Positions 1-7,780 of a DNA stretch of 64,000 nucleotides are shown in pieces. The notes beneath the pieces were generated by a model. The model was not told the origin of the DNA, did no database searches, and saw nothing but the letters and a program-made list of their open reading frames with translations. The translations under genes were made by a program, and so were the position numbers. Source of the DNA: Stigmatella aurantiaca (GTDB lineage: Bacteria; Myxococcota; Myxococcia; Myxococcales; Myxococcaceae). The stretch is taken from positions 186,001 through 250,000 of the forward strand of contig NZ_FOAP01000001.1 of assembly GCF_900109545.1 (NCBI RefSeq), in the 5' to 3' direction. Position 1 is the first letter of the stretch, and each line of letters begins with the position of its first letter.

Positions 1-1163
1 ATGCCCGGGGCCAGCACGTCCATCGCCGCGACGGTCTTCCCGTCCTCGTTGATGCGCATGTAGAAGGCCTTGATCTTCTCCGGGTAGTTCATGACGACCA
101 CAGGCCGGCCCACGTGCTCCTCGGTGAGGTAGCGCTCGTGCTCGGTCTGCAAGTCATTGCCCCACTCGGGCGTGTACTCGAACTTCTTCTTCTTGGCGTT
201 CTTCAGGATGGTGATGGCGTCCGTGTAGTCGATGCGCTCGAAGCTGGAGTTGATGAACTTCTCCAGCCGCTCGGTGACGCCCTTCTGCACGCGCTCCTCG
301 AAGAACTTCATGTCCGGGGCGCACTCATTGAGCACCGCCTGGAAGACATACTTGAGGAAGCGCTCGGCGAGCGCCGCGTCGTCGTTCAGGTTGGCGAAGG
401 CGATCTCCGGCTCGATCATCCAGAACTCGGCCAGGTGGCGCGTGGTGTTGGAGTTCTCCGCCCGGAAGGTGGGGCCGAAGGTGTACACCTTGGACATGGC
501 CAGGCAGTACGCCTCCACGTTGAGCTGGCCGGAGACGGTGAGATAGGCCTCCTTGCCGAAGAAGTCCTTGTGCCAGTCCACCTTGCCCTCGGGCGTGCGG
601 GGCGGGTTGAGGGCATCCAGCGTGGAGACGCGGAACATCTGCCCGGCGCCCTCCGCGTCGCTGGCGGTGATGATGGGGGTGTTCACCCAGAAGAAGCCCT
701 CCTCGTGGAAGAAGCGGTGGATGGCCTGCATCGCAGAGTGGCGCACGCGGGTGATGGAGCTGAAGGTGTTGGTGCGCACGCGCAGGTGGGCCACCTCGCG
801 CAGGAACTCCAGCGTGTGCTGCTTGGGCTGGATGGGGTAGGTGTCCGGGTCATCCACCAGCCCCAGCACCTGCACCTCGTCGGCCTGGACTTCGAAGGTC
901 TGCCCCTTGCCCTGGGACTGCACGAGGGTGCCCCGGCAGATGACGGAGGCGCCCGTGGTGAGGTGGAGCACCTCCTTCTCGTAGTTGGGCAGCGTGTTGG
1001 GGGCGACGACCTGAATGGGATCGAAGCACGAGCCATCGCTCACGTTGACGAAGCTGATGCCCGCCTTCGAATCCCGGCGCGTGCGCACCCAGCCCCGCAC
1101 TTCCACCTTGTCCCCCGCGCTCACCGCACCCGCGAGGGCCTTCTTCACACTGATGACCTGCAT
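1..1163 (-). CDS. asnS: Asparagine--tRNA ligase (3' end outside window)
   Basis: Class II aminoacyl-tRNA synthetase that charges tRNA-Asn in the cytoplasm. About 387 N-terminal residues lie in the window and the C-terminus runs off the left edge. The ATG at 1163 follows an AGGGAGAG ribosome site. An OB-fold anticodon-binding domain starts near residue 18 ([16 protein letters not shown]). Class II motif 2 ([21 protein letters not shown]) lies near residues 230-250. The truncated end reads [19 protein letters not shown], typical of AsnRS rather than AspRS. The first gene rightward is on the other strand, so the start region is a divergent promoter area. Confidence 0.95.
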   Translation of the reverse strand, partial: MQVISVKKALAGAVSAGDKVEVRGWVRTRRDSKAGISFVNVSDGSCFDPIQVVAPNTLPNYEKEVLHLTTGASVICRGTLVQSQGKGQTFEVQADEVQVLGLVDDPDTYPIQPKQHTLEFLREVAHLRVRTNTFSSITRVRHSAMQAIHRFFHEEGFFWVNTPIITASDAEGAGQMFRVSTLDALNPPRTPEGKVDWHKDFFGKEAYLTVSGQLNVEAYCLAMSKVYTFGPTFRAENSNTTRHLAEFWMIEPEIAFANLNDDAALAERFLKYVFQAVLNECAPDMKFFEERVQKGVTERLEKFINSSFERIDYTDAITILKNAKKKKFEYTPEWGNDLQTEHERYLTEEHVGRPVVVMNYPEKIKAFYMRINEDGKTVAAMDVLAPG

Positions 1164-1353
1164 GGCGCTCTCCCTGGCTTCCTGCTCCCAGCCGGAGCAG
1201 CGAGTTAGCCGTGCGCGGGCCGAAGGACAAGGCCCGCGTGGGAACTCCCACCAGGACTGACACCCGTGTCAGGGCATCCCGGGGGCCGAAGGCCCCGGCG
1301 TGACGAAGTTCCAAGGGTTATCGCTGGCACTGGAGTTGCTCAGGGGACCGTGC

Positions 1354-1905
1354 ATGCGCAAGGCACTTCGAATCCTCCTCCTCGTCGCGGGCTGTACCGT
1401 GATGATGGCGACCTCCCAGATCGATGACATGGGCAGACGCTCGGCGTTCGTCACGCTGGGGGCGGGGGAGGCCCAGACCTTCGCGGTCCAGGCGCACCCG
1501 ACGAAGGCTGTCGAACTCCAACACCGGCTTCATGTGAGGTTCTCGAGCGATTGGAAGGGCGGGGAGGGGGCCTGGGTGGTGGGGCTGGTCTCGAAATGGG
1601 GCGCTGGCCCGCTCCAGGTCACCCCCCAGGACACCTTCACCGTGGGGCAGGAGCTGAGCGGCGGGTGGCGGGTGGCCTTCGTGGCCCAGGTGCCCTTCGA
1701 GACGCGCTCCGGCGATGGCTGGGAGCTGCCCGAAGGGGATGCCCTCCTCACGCTGTACGCCCCGGAGCAGGCGCTGCTGGGCGAGCTGGAAGTGGACCTC
1801 AAGGCCATGGAGGCCCAGTGCAAGTGTGACGTGTACGCGGGCGTGAGCCCGCAGGCCGGCTCCTTCGTGCCGGGAATGCCCGCGGATGGCGGCGATGGGG
1901 GCTGA
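1354..1905 (+). CDS. Putative lipoprotein, unknown function
   Basis: A 183-aa secreted protein of no family I recognise. The ATG at 1354 is preferred because AGGGGA lies just upstream and the protein then begins with a short signal peptide, MRKALRILLLVAGCTVMMA, with a possible lipobox (LVAGC). The mature part is soluble and beta-rich in appearance. It carries a CKCD motif near the end and a Gly/Asp tail. Its stop lies inside the start of the next gene, so the two are probably translationally coupled as the first members of a three-gene operon (1354-2742). Confidence 0.7.
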   Translation: MRKALRILLLVAGCTVMMATSQIDDMGRRSAFVTLGAGEAQTFAVQAHPTKAVELQHRLHVRFSSDWKGGEGAWVVGLVSKWGAGPLQVTPQDTFTVGQELSGGWRVAFVAQVPFETRSGDGWELPEGDALLTLYAPEQALLGELEVDLKAMEAQCKCDVYAGVSPQAGSFVPGMPADGGDGG

Positions 1906-2377
1906 GCCCACAGGCGCCTGCCCCCGGCTCTTCACCCGGGCGCTGCCCGTGGCCTGCATGGGGCTGGTGGCCCTCAATGACCACTGGCTCAAGGGCTCCG
2001 GGCTGCTGCCCGGATGGCTCACCGGAAAGCTGTCGGATGTGGCGGGCCTCTACTTCGCGCCGCTGTTGCTCGCGGAGCTGTCGCTGCTCGCGTGGCCTGC
2101 CTCCGGCCCCCCGGCCGTGCTGCGCCGGGTGGTGGTGGCGGCCCTGGCCGTGGGCGGGGTGTTCACCGCCATCAAGACCTGGCCCGCGGCCGATGCGCTG
2201 TACGAAGCGGGGCTCTCCGCGCTGTGGCGGCACCCCGCTCGAAACACGATGGACCCCACGGACCTCCTGGCCCTGCTCGTGCTGGGGCTGGCCGTGGGGG
2301 CGGCCTGGCGAAGCATGGATCATGACGAGGCCCCGGCGCTTCCCGCCGGAGGTCAGGGCAAAGGAGCTGGACGATGA
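1886..2377 (+). CDS. Small integral membrane protein, unknown
   Basis: About 163 aa with four hydrophobic segments: the LPVACMGLVAL region, the LYFAPLLLAELSLLAW region, VVVAALAVGGVFTAI, and LLALLVLGLAVGAAW. It is therefore probably an inner-membrane protein. The start is uncertain. ATG at 1886 and ATG at 1895 both lie inside the preceding gene and neither has a clear ribosome site, which fits coupling to the upstream lipoprotein. The stop overlaps the ATG of the next gene (ATGA at 2374). I do not recognise the family. Confidence 0.65.
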   Translation: MAAMGAEPTGACPRLFTRALPVACMGLVALNDHWLKGSGLLPGWLTGKLSDVAGLYFAPLLLAELSLLAWPASGPPAVLRRVVVAALAVGGVFTAIKTWPAADALYEAGLSALWRHPARNTMDPTDLLALLVLGLAVGAAWRSMDHDEAPALPAGGQGKGAGR

Positions 2378-2742
2378 ACAAGCGGATGCCGGGAATCCTG
2401 GCCATGGTGGCCCTGATGGGCTGTGGCGGCGACGAGCGGGCGAGGGCCGTGTGCGCGGGGCTGAGCGATGGCGCGTTCAAGCACTACGAAGAGGCCCTGG
2501 CCCCCTGTGTGAATGCCTCGGAGGATGCGGGTTTCTTGAGGCGCTACACGCGCAATCTCGACCGGTGCGAGGACACGCTCGGCCATCATTGCACGGAGAG
2601 CGATCTCAGCCAGATCGAGCAGTTCGGAGAATGTCTGAACGCGATTCCCCAGTGCGTGCCCAGCAGCCCAGACGCGTTCTTGCAGGCCACCGAGAGCTGC
2701 CAGCAGGAACTGGATGACGTGCGCACGCAGTGTCAGTGGTAG
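2374..2742 (+). CDS. Cysteine-rich lipoprotein, unknown
   Basis: A 122-aa protein starting MNKRMPGILAMVALMGCGG, a lipoprotein signal peptide with lipobox (ALMGC). Apart from the lipidated cysteine the mature chain has eight cysteines, enough for four disulfides, in a small helical-looking domain. Its ATG overlaps the stop of the preceding membrane protein by four bases (ATGA). It is therefore the third gene of the coupled lipoprotein-membrane protein-lipoprotein operon. No known family was recognised. Confidence 0.7.
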   Translation: MNKRMPGILAMVALMGCGGDERARAVCAGLSDGAFKHYEEALAPCVNASEDAGFLRRYTRNLDRCEDTLGHHCTESDLSQIEQFGECLNAIPQCVPSSPDAFLQATESCQQELDDVRTQCQW

Positions 2743-2763
2743 CCGTCTGCAGAGACCTGGAGC

Positions 2764-3669
2764 ATGAACCAACTTTTGGCGATGCGGGCTTTCGTGCGGG
2801 TGGTGGAGACCGGCTCCTTCAGCCGCGCCGCGGACCAGCTGGCGCTGCCACGCTCAACGGTCAGCAAGCTGCTGGGTGATCTCGAAAAGCATCTCGGCAT
2901 CAAGCTGATGCATCGAACCACCCGCGCGGTCGCGGCCACGCCGGACGGGCTGGAGTACTACAGCCATGCCATGCGGCTGCTTGCCGAACTGGACGCGGTA
3001 GACAACGCGGTGCGCGGCAAGAGGCTCAAGCCCAGCGGACGCCTGAGAATCGATGCGCCCGTCTCTTTTTCCACCTGCCTGCTGATCCCTGCGCTGGCGG
3101 ATTTCCGTCGCGAGTATCCCGGCATCAGCATCGCTTTGGGCATCAGCGACCGAACCGTCAATATCGTGGGCGAAGGCGTGGACTGCGTGATCCGCGCGGG
3201 TGGACTCGACAGCATGACGATGAGGGCGCGCAAGGTCGCTGACCTTCAGTACGTCACCTGCGCGTCCCCCGCCTATCTGGAGCGCATGGGCGTTCCCTCG
3301 TCTCCCCTCGACCTTCAGGACCACCATCTCAAGGCAGGCTACTTCTTTGCCGCGACGGGCAAGCCGGAGCCCTTGCTCTTCGAGCGTGGCGCCGAGCGGC
3401 ATGCCATTGGCAACTGCGCATTCTCGACCAATGAGGGGAACGGCCTGCTGGCCATGATTCTGGCGGGCCTGGGCATCGGGCAGCACCTTCGGCGCATCGT
3501 GCAGCCTTATATGGACGCTGGCGAGCTGGTGCCCGTGCTGGAAGGCTGGTCCCGGCCCGCCCTTCCGCTTCATGTCATCTATCCGCCCAACCGGCATAAA
3601 AACACGAGGCTGCAGGTGTTCATCGATTGGGTGATTCAGACCTTCAGGGAAGAAGCCAGCGTGGCCTGA
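2764..3669 (+). CDS. LysR-family transcriptional regulator
   Basis: A 301-aa regulator. The N-terminal winged helix-turn-helix (residues 1-60, MNQLLAMRAFVRVVETGSFSRAADQLALPRSTVSKLLGDLE) is typical LysR. A periplasmic-binding-protein-like effector domain spans about residues 90-295 (RLRIDAPVSFS..., closing VIYPPNRHKNTRLQVFIDWV). This matches the CrgA/DmlR-type subgroup. GGAGC precedes the ATG. Third positions are slightly less G/C-biased than in the neighbours. It converges on the RidA-family gene with only 3 bases between the stop codons, and a TGTCCA-N6-TGGACA palindrome upstream of that gene is a candidate binding site. Confidence 0.92.
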   Translation: MNQLLAMRAFVRVVETGSFSRAADQLALPRSTVSKLLGDLEKHLGIKLMHRTTRAVAATPDGLEYYSHAMRLLAELDAVDNAVRGKRLKPSGRLRIDAPVSFSTCLLIPALADFRREYPGISIALGISDRTVNIVGEGVDCVIRAGGLDSMTMRARKVADLQYVTCASPAYLERMGVPSSPLDLQDHHLKAGYFFAATGKPEPLLFERGAERHAIGNCAFSTNEGNGLLAMILAGLGIGQHLRRIVQPYMDAGELVPVLEGWSRPALPLHVIYPPNRHKNTRLQVFIDWVIQTFREEASVA

Positions 3670-3672
3670 GAC

Positions 3673-4071
3673 TCAGGGAACGATGGCGGTCACGCGGATT
3701 TCTACCCGCATGGTGGGATCTCCCAGCGCAGCCACCCCCAGCGATGTCCAGATGGGGGCATGGTGGGGCATGTAATGGCGGAACAGCTTGACCATGGTCT
3801 CGTTGACCACAGGCGGGAAGCTCACGTGATAGGAGTTGACGTGGACGACGTGCTCCCAGCCCGCCCCCGCGGCCGCCAGGGTGCGCTCCACGTTTCGGAA
3901 GGCTTGGGCAATCTCCTCGGCGAGCGAGTCAGGGAATTCCCAATGGTCATTCCAGCCGCCCTGGCCGGAGGTTTCCACCCGGTCTCCGATTTTCACGGCT
4001 TGCGAATAATGCATTCCCTTGAGCTGGCGTTCGCCATAGCCGGGGGTGACAAAAAACTCGGGCTTGGTCAT
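3673..4071 (-). CDS. RidA/YjgF-family protein
   Basis: A 132-aa single-domain protein of the RidA (YjgF/YER057c/UK114) superfamily. Members hydrolyse reactive enamines/imines or act in related small-molecule steps. Recognisable parts are YSQAVKIGDRVETSGQGGW, the central helix IAQAFRNVERTLAAAGAGW, and the C-terminal strand TMRVEIRVTAIV. I chose ATG 4071 because the family fold begins there (MTKPEFFVTPGYG) and AAGAAGGAAG lies upstream. The conserved arginine of true RidA deaminases (RSCVEV context) appears replaced in the WTSLGVAAL segment, so deaminase activity is doubtful. It is likely controlled by the convergent LysR gene. Confidence 0.88.
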   Translation of the reverse strand: MTKPEFFVTPGYGERQLKGMHYSQAVKIGDRVETSGQGGWNDHWEFPDSLAEEIAQAFRNVERTLAAAGAGWEHVVHVNSYHVSFPPVVNETMVKLFRHYMPHHAPIWTSLGVAALGDPTMRVEIRVTAIVP

Positions 4072-4157
4072 GGTCTTCCTTCTTGAGTTCCGCGTGATGC
4101 GGATGACAAGGCTAATGGGCTGACCATGGGAGCAACAGCCCTTGTTTCTGCCATGAC

Positions 4158-4175
4158 TGTCCACGAGCATGGACA
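4158..4175. promoter_or_regulatory. Palindromic candidate LysR operator
   Basis: TGTCCA-CGAGCA-TGGACA is a perfect 6-bp inverted repeat with a 6-base spacer. It lies 87 bases upstream of the RidA-family start codon in the gap after the YD-repeat lipoprotein gene. Position and symmetry suit a LysR-type recognition site, and the convergent LysR gene at 2764-3669 is the obvious candidate regulator. Binding is inferred. Confidence 0.4.
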
Positions 4176-4271
4176 ATTGACCGAGAGTGCCTGAGGCGGC
4201 GAAAAGCACCCACTTGTTCACAGCGCTGATGGCCGCCAGCAGAGGTGAGGCGGGCCGGGGCGGCGTTGGCC

Positions 4272-5561
4272 TCACTCGCACTCGTATTTGAAGTCGCGAC
4301 GCACGGGGCCCTCGTCCATGCCCGGTGTTCCCGAGTACTCCTCGTGTTTGAGCCGTCCTTGGGCATCGCGCTCGTGAGTGCGCCGGGCATCCACGACGCC
4401 ATCACCGTTACTGTCCCACTCGTCGAGCCAGACGATCTTCGTACCACACAGGTACGTGAGCCGGCGGGTGGTGCGAACCTGGGTGGTTACCCGGGGATCG
4501 GAGGGATTGCTCCCCGAGGGCTGGGTGAAGTCCTTGCCCAATCGCTCGAGCAGGAGCAGACCCGAAGCATCGTAGTAGAAGGTGTTGATGAACTCGTGGT
4601 CGTAGACATAAACGCCCTTCTTTTCCCAGATGCGAAACAGACGTCCGGCTGAGTCGTAGGAGCTGACGGTGTGCCGATTCGATTCGAACCCGTACTCCTG
4701 CTCGTCCACGAGGTTTCCCCTGTCATCGTACTGGTGCGTGAAGCTTGCGTCATAGTCGTTGTCCCAGGCGTCCTCGCGCACCTTGCCATTGGGCCAGTAG
4801 GTGAAGGTCTCGCACCGGGCGACCTCCATGTCGCAATTCGGATGGCTGTCGATGGCCACCAACTGACCCGCCGCGTTGTACTGGTAGAAGATGGGCGTGT
4901 GTCTATCGCTCGCAGGCCGCCGGTCGATGCGCTCAAGCCGGCCATTCGCGTCACGGACGTACTCGTACACTACCGAGTCCTCGGGCGGGAACGAGAACGT
5001 GTCGGTGCGCTTCTGGATCCGGCCCTTGGCGTCGTACTCCCACGCGCTCTGTTCCCAGGATGCAAGCGGCGGCTCCTCGATGCGGCTGAGCGTCTCGCGG
5101 CCGTTCTCGAAGGTGTGGCGCTCAAGTTTCTTCAGCGAGCCATCCGGCTGGTAGGTGCGCAGTTCCAGCAGGCGGCTGTCGGCGTCATAGCGACCCACCT
5201 CCCGGTGCCCGTCTGCGAAGACCGAGGTGCCCTCGCAGGCCGTGGCCCGCCTGGGAGGAACGCTTCCCGTCCACGGCACGCAGGCCACGGGAGACAGGGT
5301 GGGCTTGCCGTCCAGGCCCGCGCTCACGGGCGGGACGTCGCCAGGAGGGGGCAAGGGCTCCACCTGAGGCACCGTGGGCTCCGTCTCAGGGTTCTCCGGT
5401 GTCTCCGGCGGCATCTCGCCCGTGGGAGGGGAGCCTGCGGGGGGCTCGGCGGGGACAGGAGTCTCCTCAACGGGAGGCGGGAGGGGATCCTCGCGAGTCG
5501 TTCCACAGCCCGCTAGGACGGCACACATCACCCAACCCACCCAGCCCCGGTACCCGCGCAT
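4272..5561 (-). CDS. YD/RHS-repeat lipoprotein
   Basis: A 429-aa protein with lipoprotein signal MRGYRGWVGWVMCAVLAGC. A Pro/Glu-rich spacer of about 60 residues follows (roughly 25-85), probably reaching away from the membrane. Then come about seven YD-type repeats (YDADSRLLELRTYQPDGS, YDAKGRIQKRTD, YNAAGQLVAIDSH, YDDRGNLVDEQEY, YDSAGRLFRIWEK and others). YD repeats build the beta-cage of RHS and teneurin proteins. This short array has no core cleavage motif or toxin tip, so a surface binding or structural role is more likely than a polymorphic toxin. GGGGGG precedes the ATG. It is divergent from the 5782 gene. Confidence 0.8.
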   Translation of the reverse strand: MRGYRGWVGWVMCAVLAGCGTTREDPLPPPVEETPVPAEPPAGSPPTGEMPPETPENPETEPTVPQVEPLPPPGDVPPVSAGLDGKPTLSPVACVPWTGSVPPRRATACEGTSVFADGHREVGRYDADSRLLELRTYQPDGSLKKLERHTFENGRETLSRIEEPPLASWEQSAWEYDAKGRIQKRTDTFSFPPEDSVVYEYVRDANGRLERIDRRPASDRHTPIFYQYNAAGQLVAIDSHPNCDMEVARCETFTYWPNGKVREDAWDNDYDASFTHQYDDRGNLVDEQEYGFESNRHTVSSYDSAGRLFRIWEKKGVYVYDHEFINTFYYDASGLLLLERLGKDFTQPSGSNPSDPRVTTQVRTTRRLTYLCGTKIVWLDEWDSNGDGVVDARRTHERDAQGRLKHEEYSGTPGMDEGPVRRDFKYECE

Positions 5562-5781
5562 GTGATTCCCCCCCGATCTGACTGGGCGTCAAACTGCTCA
5601 CCCGGAGAGCACATGCCATGGGACTGGAGTCGCGTGTCTGCTGGGTAGACAGGCACTCCGGCAACCGGACCCAGCCGTCGAAACTTCCAGTCCCCCACGC
5701 AACCTCACATTTCAAATCCCGAGAATTGAGAGTAACCTCGGTCCTGACTCGACATCGCTTCGAGTACGAGGGGGAGATGCC

Positions 5782-7701
5782 ATGAGCTCAAGACGCGTGA
5801 GTGACGGTGGAGCAGCAGAGGCGGGGCGGGCGGCAGCCGAGGCCTCGCGGCGCACTGCGGAAACGGCACGGCAAACCGCGGTGCCCTCGACGCGCCAAGC
5901 CGCCGAGCCCGCGCGCCGGACGGCAGAGCCCCCGCGCCCGCAGTCCTCCTTCGAGCCCTCCGCCCCGAAGAACACGCTGCGCTTGGACGGCCAGGGGGGC
6001 GCGCCCGCCTCGTCGCTGTTCAACGAGAACAGCAAGGACGGCAGCGTCAACTGCCTCGACAAGGCGGCGGACTGGGTGAGCAAGAGCTCGCCGGAACTGC
6101 AGAGCCGCTCGGAGCTGGTGTTCCTCAAGGACTCGCGCGTCGGCGCCGAGGGGCAGTCGGGCCATGTGGTGGTGCGCCAGGGCGAGCGCGTGCTCGACCC
6201 GAGCAGTGGCAAGAGCTACAGCGACATGAAGTCCTACCTCCAGGAGCAGCCGCACTACAGCGAGGCGGGCTCCCTTCCTGGAACGGCGGCCGCGAAGGTG
6301 TTCTCCACCGAGGCGGGCTCGCCGGAGCGCGCCCGCGCGCTGGCCGACGCGAAGGTGTCTCCTGAACTCCAGCGGATGATGGTGGCGGACTCGCCCCCCG
6401 TCACGGGCGATGTCCCCAACGCCGCCACCGCCGAGGGACACGACATCACCATCCCGGGCCAGGCTGGGCCGGTGTCTGTCGAGCTCAGCGATACGCTCGA
6501 AAAGGACGTGAAGAGGGAGGACGGGTACGTCACCGTCTCCATCACCGCCGAGACGTCCGTGTCCGCGTCGGGCGAGGTGGAGTTCAACAAGGCCAAGGTC
6601 GGTGCCTCCGTGGAGGGCAGCGTCGAGGCCGGCAAGAGCATGACGTACGAAGTGAAGATGAAGGAGGAGGACTTCGAGAAGCTCAAGCGCGGCGAAATCG
6701 CGCCTCCGCACCCCCTGAACCCGGAGACGATTCCGGACGGCACCTCCATCAAGATGGAGCAGAGCCAGTTCACCGGCTACGGCCTGGACGTGGGCCTGTC
6801 CTACCACGCCGCGGAGCTGGGCATCTCCGGCGACGTGAAGCAGGGCCAGGGCATGTCCATCGAGGTGAGCCGCACGGGCGACAAGCTCCAGATGACGGCG
6901 GGCCCCACCGAGTTCATCGAGAACAACGGCAAGGTGAGCCTGGGCGTCGGGCCGGTGTCGGTGAGCATGGGCCGCTCCGACACGCTCAAGGAGTACAAGC
7001 TGCGCACCGCGGAGTTCGACCTGTCCTCCCCCGCAGGGAAGGAGGCCTTCGAGTCCTTTGCCAAGGACGGCCGCATGCCGGAGAAGGAAGGCCCGGGCGT
7101 CTCCAACACGCTGCGCTTCGACAAGATCAACTACGAGTCGACGGGCGGCAAGGTGGGGCTGGACATCGGCCCCATCAACCTGGAGACGGACGGCACGACG
7201 AACACGGGCGAATACCTCATCACCCACCACCCGGACGGGACGAAGTCGGTCACCTCGGACATCACCTATGGCGGGGACCACCCGGACATCACCATCGAGC
7301 AGAAGTACGACAAGGAGGGCAAGCTCATCCCCGGGTCCGAGAAGTTCGCCATGAAGTTCGACACGACGGACGACAACGCCCGCGAGCTGCTCGTCTACTC
7401 GTTCACGGGCGACGAGGCGAAGGCGAAGGCCGCCCGGGAGAACGACGAGCCCATCACGCTCAACCTCACCGCCGGCGATGTGAAGGAGCTCCAGCGGCGA
7501 GCCCGGGAGCAGCCCATGAGCCACATGGGCCTCGGCGGTCTGCTCTCCGACTACGACGGCAATCCGGTGGACCCGCTGATGGCGGTGCGCAACATGGCCA
7601 TCTCGCCGGCGTACAACGAGTTCCGGCTCGCGGAGAGCTACTTTGGCGTATTCATGGACGGAGACAAGCAGCCCCTGCCCGGTGAGCTGAAGATCGGCTG
7701 A
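5782..7701 (+). CDS. Large protein with possible Cys-His-Asp papain/transglutaminase-like domain
   Basis: A 639-aa protein without signal peptide or membrane segment. Residues 1-60 are low-complexity Ala/Arg/Glu/Thr/Pro. Residues 85-160 contain Cys91 (SVNCLDKAADW), His128 (GQSGHVVVRQGE) and Asp139 (RVLDPSSGKSYSDM). This Cys, His, Asp order and spacing recall bacterial transglutaminase-like or papain-fold cysteine peptidases; that is my reading of the motif, not a confirmed match. The rest (170-639) is beta-rich and charged, with repeated segments such as VGPVSVSMGRSDTLKEYKL and IGPINLETDGTTNTGEYLI that suggest internal duplication. The ATG has a strong GGGGGAG site. It is divergent from the YD-repeat lipoprotein. 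Exported effector, toxin or structural protein are all possible. Confidence 0.75.
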   Translation: MSSRRVSDGGAAEAGRAAAEASRRTAETARQTAVPSTRQAAEPARRTAEPPRPQSSFEPSAPKNTLRLDGQGGAPASSLFNENSKDGSVNCLDKAADWVSKSSPELQSRSELVFLKDSRVGAEGQSGHVVVRQGERVLDPSSGKSYSDMKSYLQEQPHYSEAGSLPGTAAAKVFSTEAGSPERARALADAKVSPELQRMMVADSPPVTGDVPNAATAEGHDITIPGQAGPVSVELSDTLEKDVKREDGYVTVSITAETSVSASGEVEFNKAKVGASVEGSVEAGKSMTYEVKMKEEDFEKLKRGEIAPPHPLNPETIPDGTSIKMEQSQFTGYGLDVGLSYHAAELGISGDVKQGQGMSIEVSRTGDKLQMTAGPTEFIENNGKVSLGVGPVSVSMGRSDTLKEYKLRTAEFDLSSPAGKEAFESFAKDGRMPEKEGPGVSNTLRFDKINYESTGGKVGLDIGPINLETDGTTNTGEYLITHHPDGTKSVTSDITYGGDHPDITIEQKYDKEGKLIPGSEKFAMKFDTTDDNARELLVYSFTGDEAKAKAARENDEPITLNLTAGDVKELQRRAREQPMSHMGLGGLLSDYDGNPVDPLMAVRNMAISPAYNEFRLAESYFGVFMDGDKQPLPGELKIG

Positions 7702-7732
7702 GACGGACCCGCTGGCGTATCTGTCGAGGCCG

Positions 7733-7758
7733 CTCTCCACTTCAGGAGGGGTGGAGAG
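7733..7758. terminator. Possible hairpin terminator
   Basis: CTCTCCAC and GTGGAGAG form a perfect 8-bp stem around a 10-base loop between two convergent genes (stops at 7701 and 7781). There is no clear T-run, so it is a weak candidate. Confidence 0.35.
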
Positions 7759-7780
7759 TCAACCTTGGGTGGGCCCGTGC

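Noticed and set aside
4272-5561. YD-repeat lipoprotein as a polymorphic RHS toxin
   Set aside because: It is only 429 aa, has no RHS core-cleavage motif, no variable C-terminal toxin and no immunity gene beside it.
5788-7740. A 650-codon open frame antisense to the Cys-His-Asp protein gene
   Set aside because: Composition is that of a codon-bias shadow. The + strand has the strong ribosome site, G/C-biased third positions and protein-like sequence.
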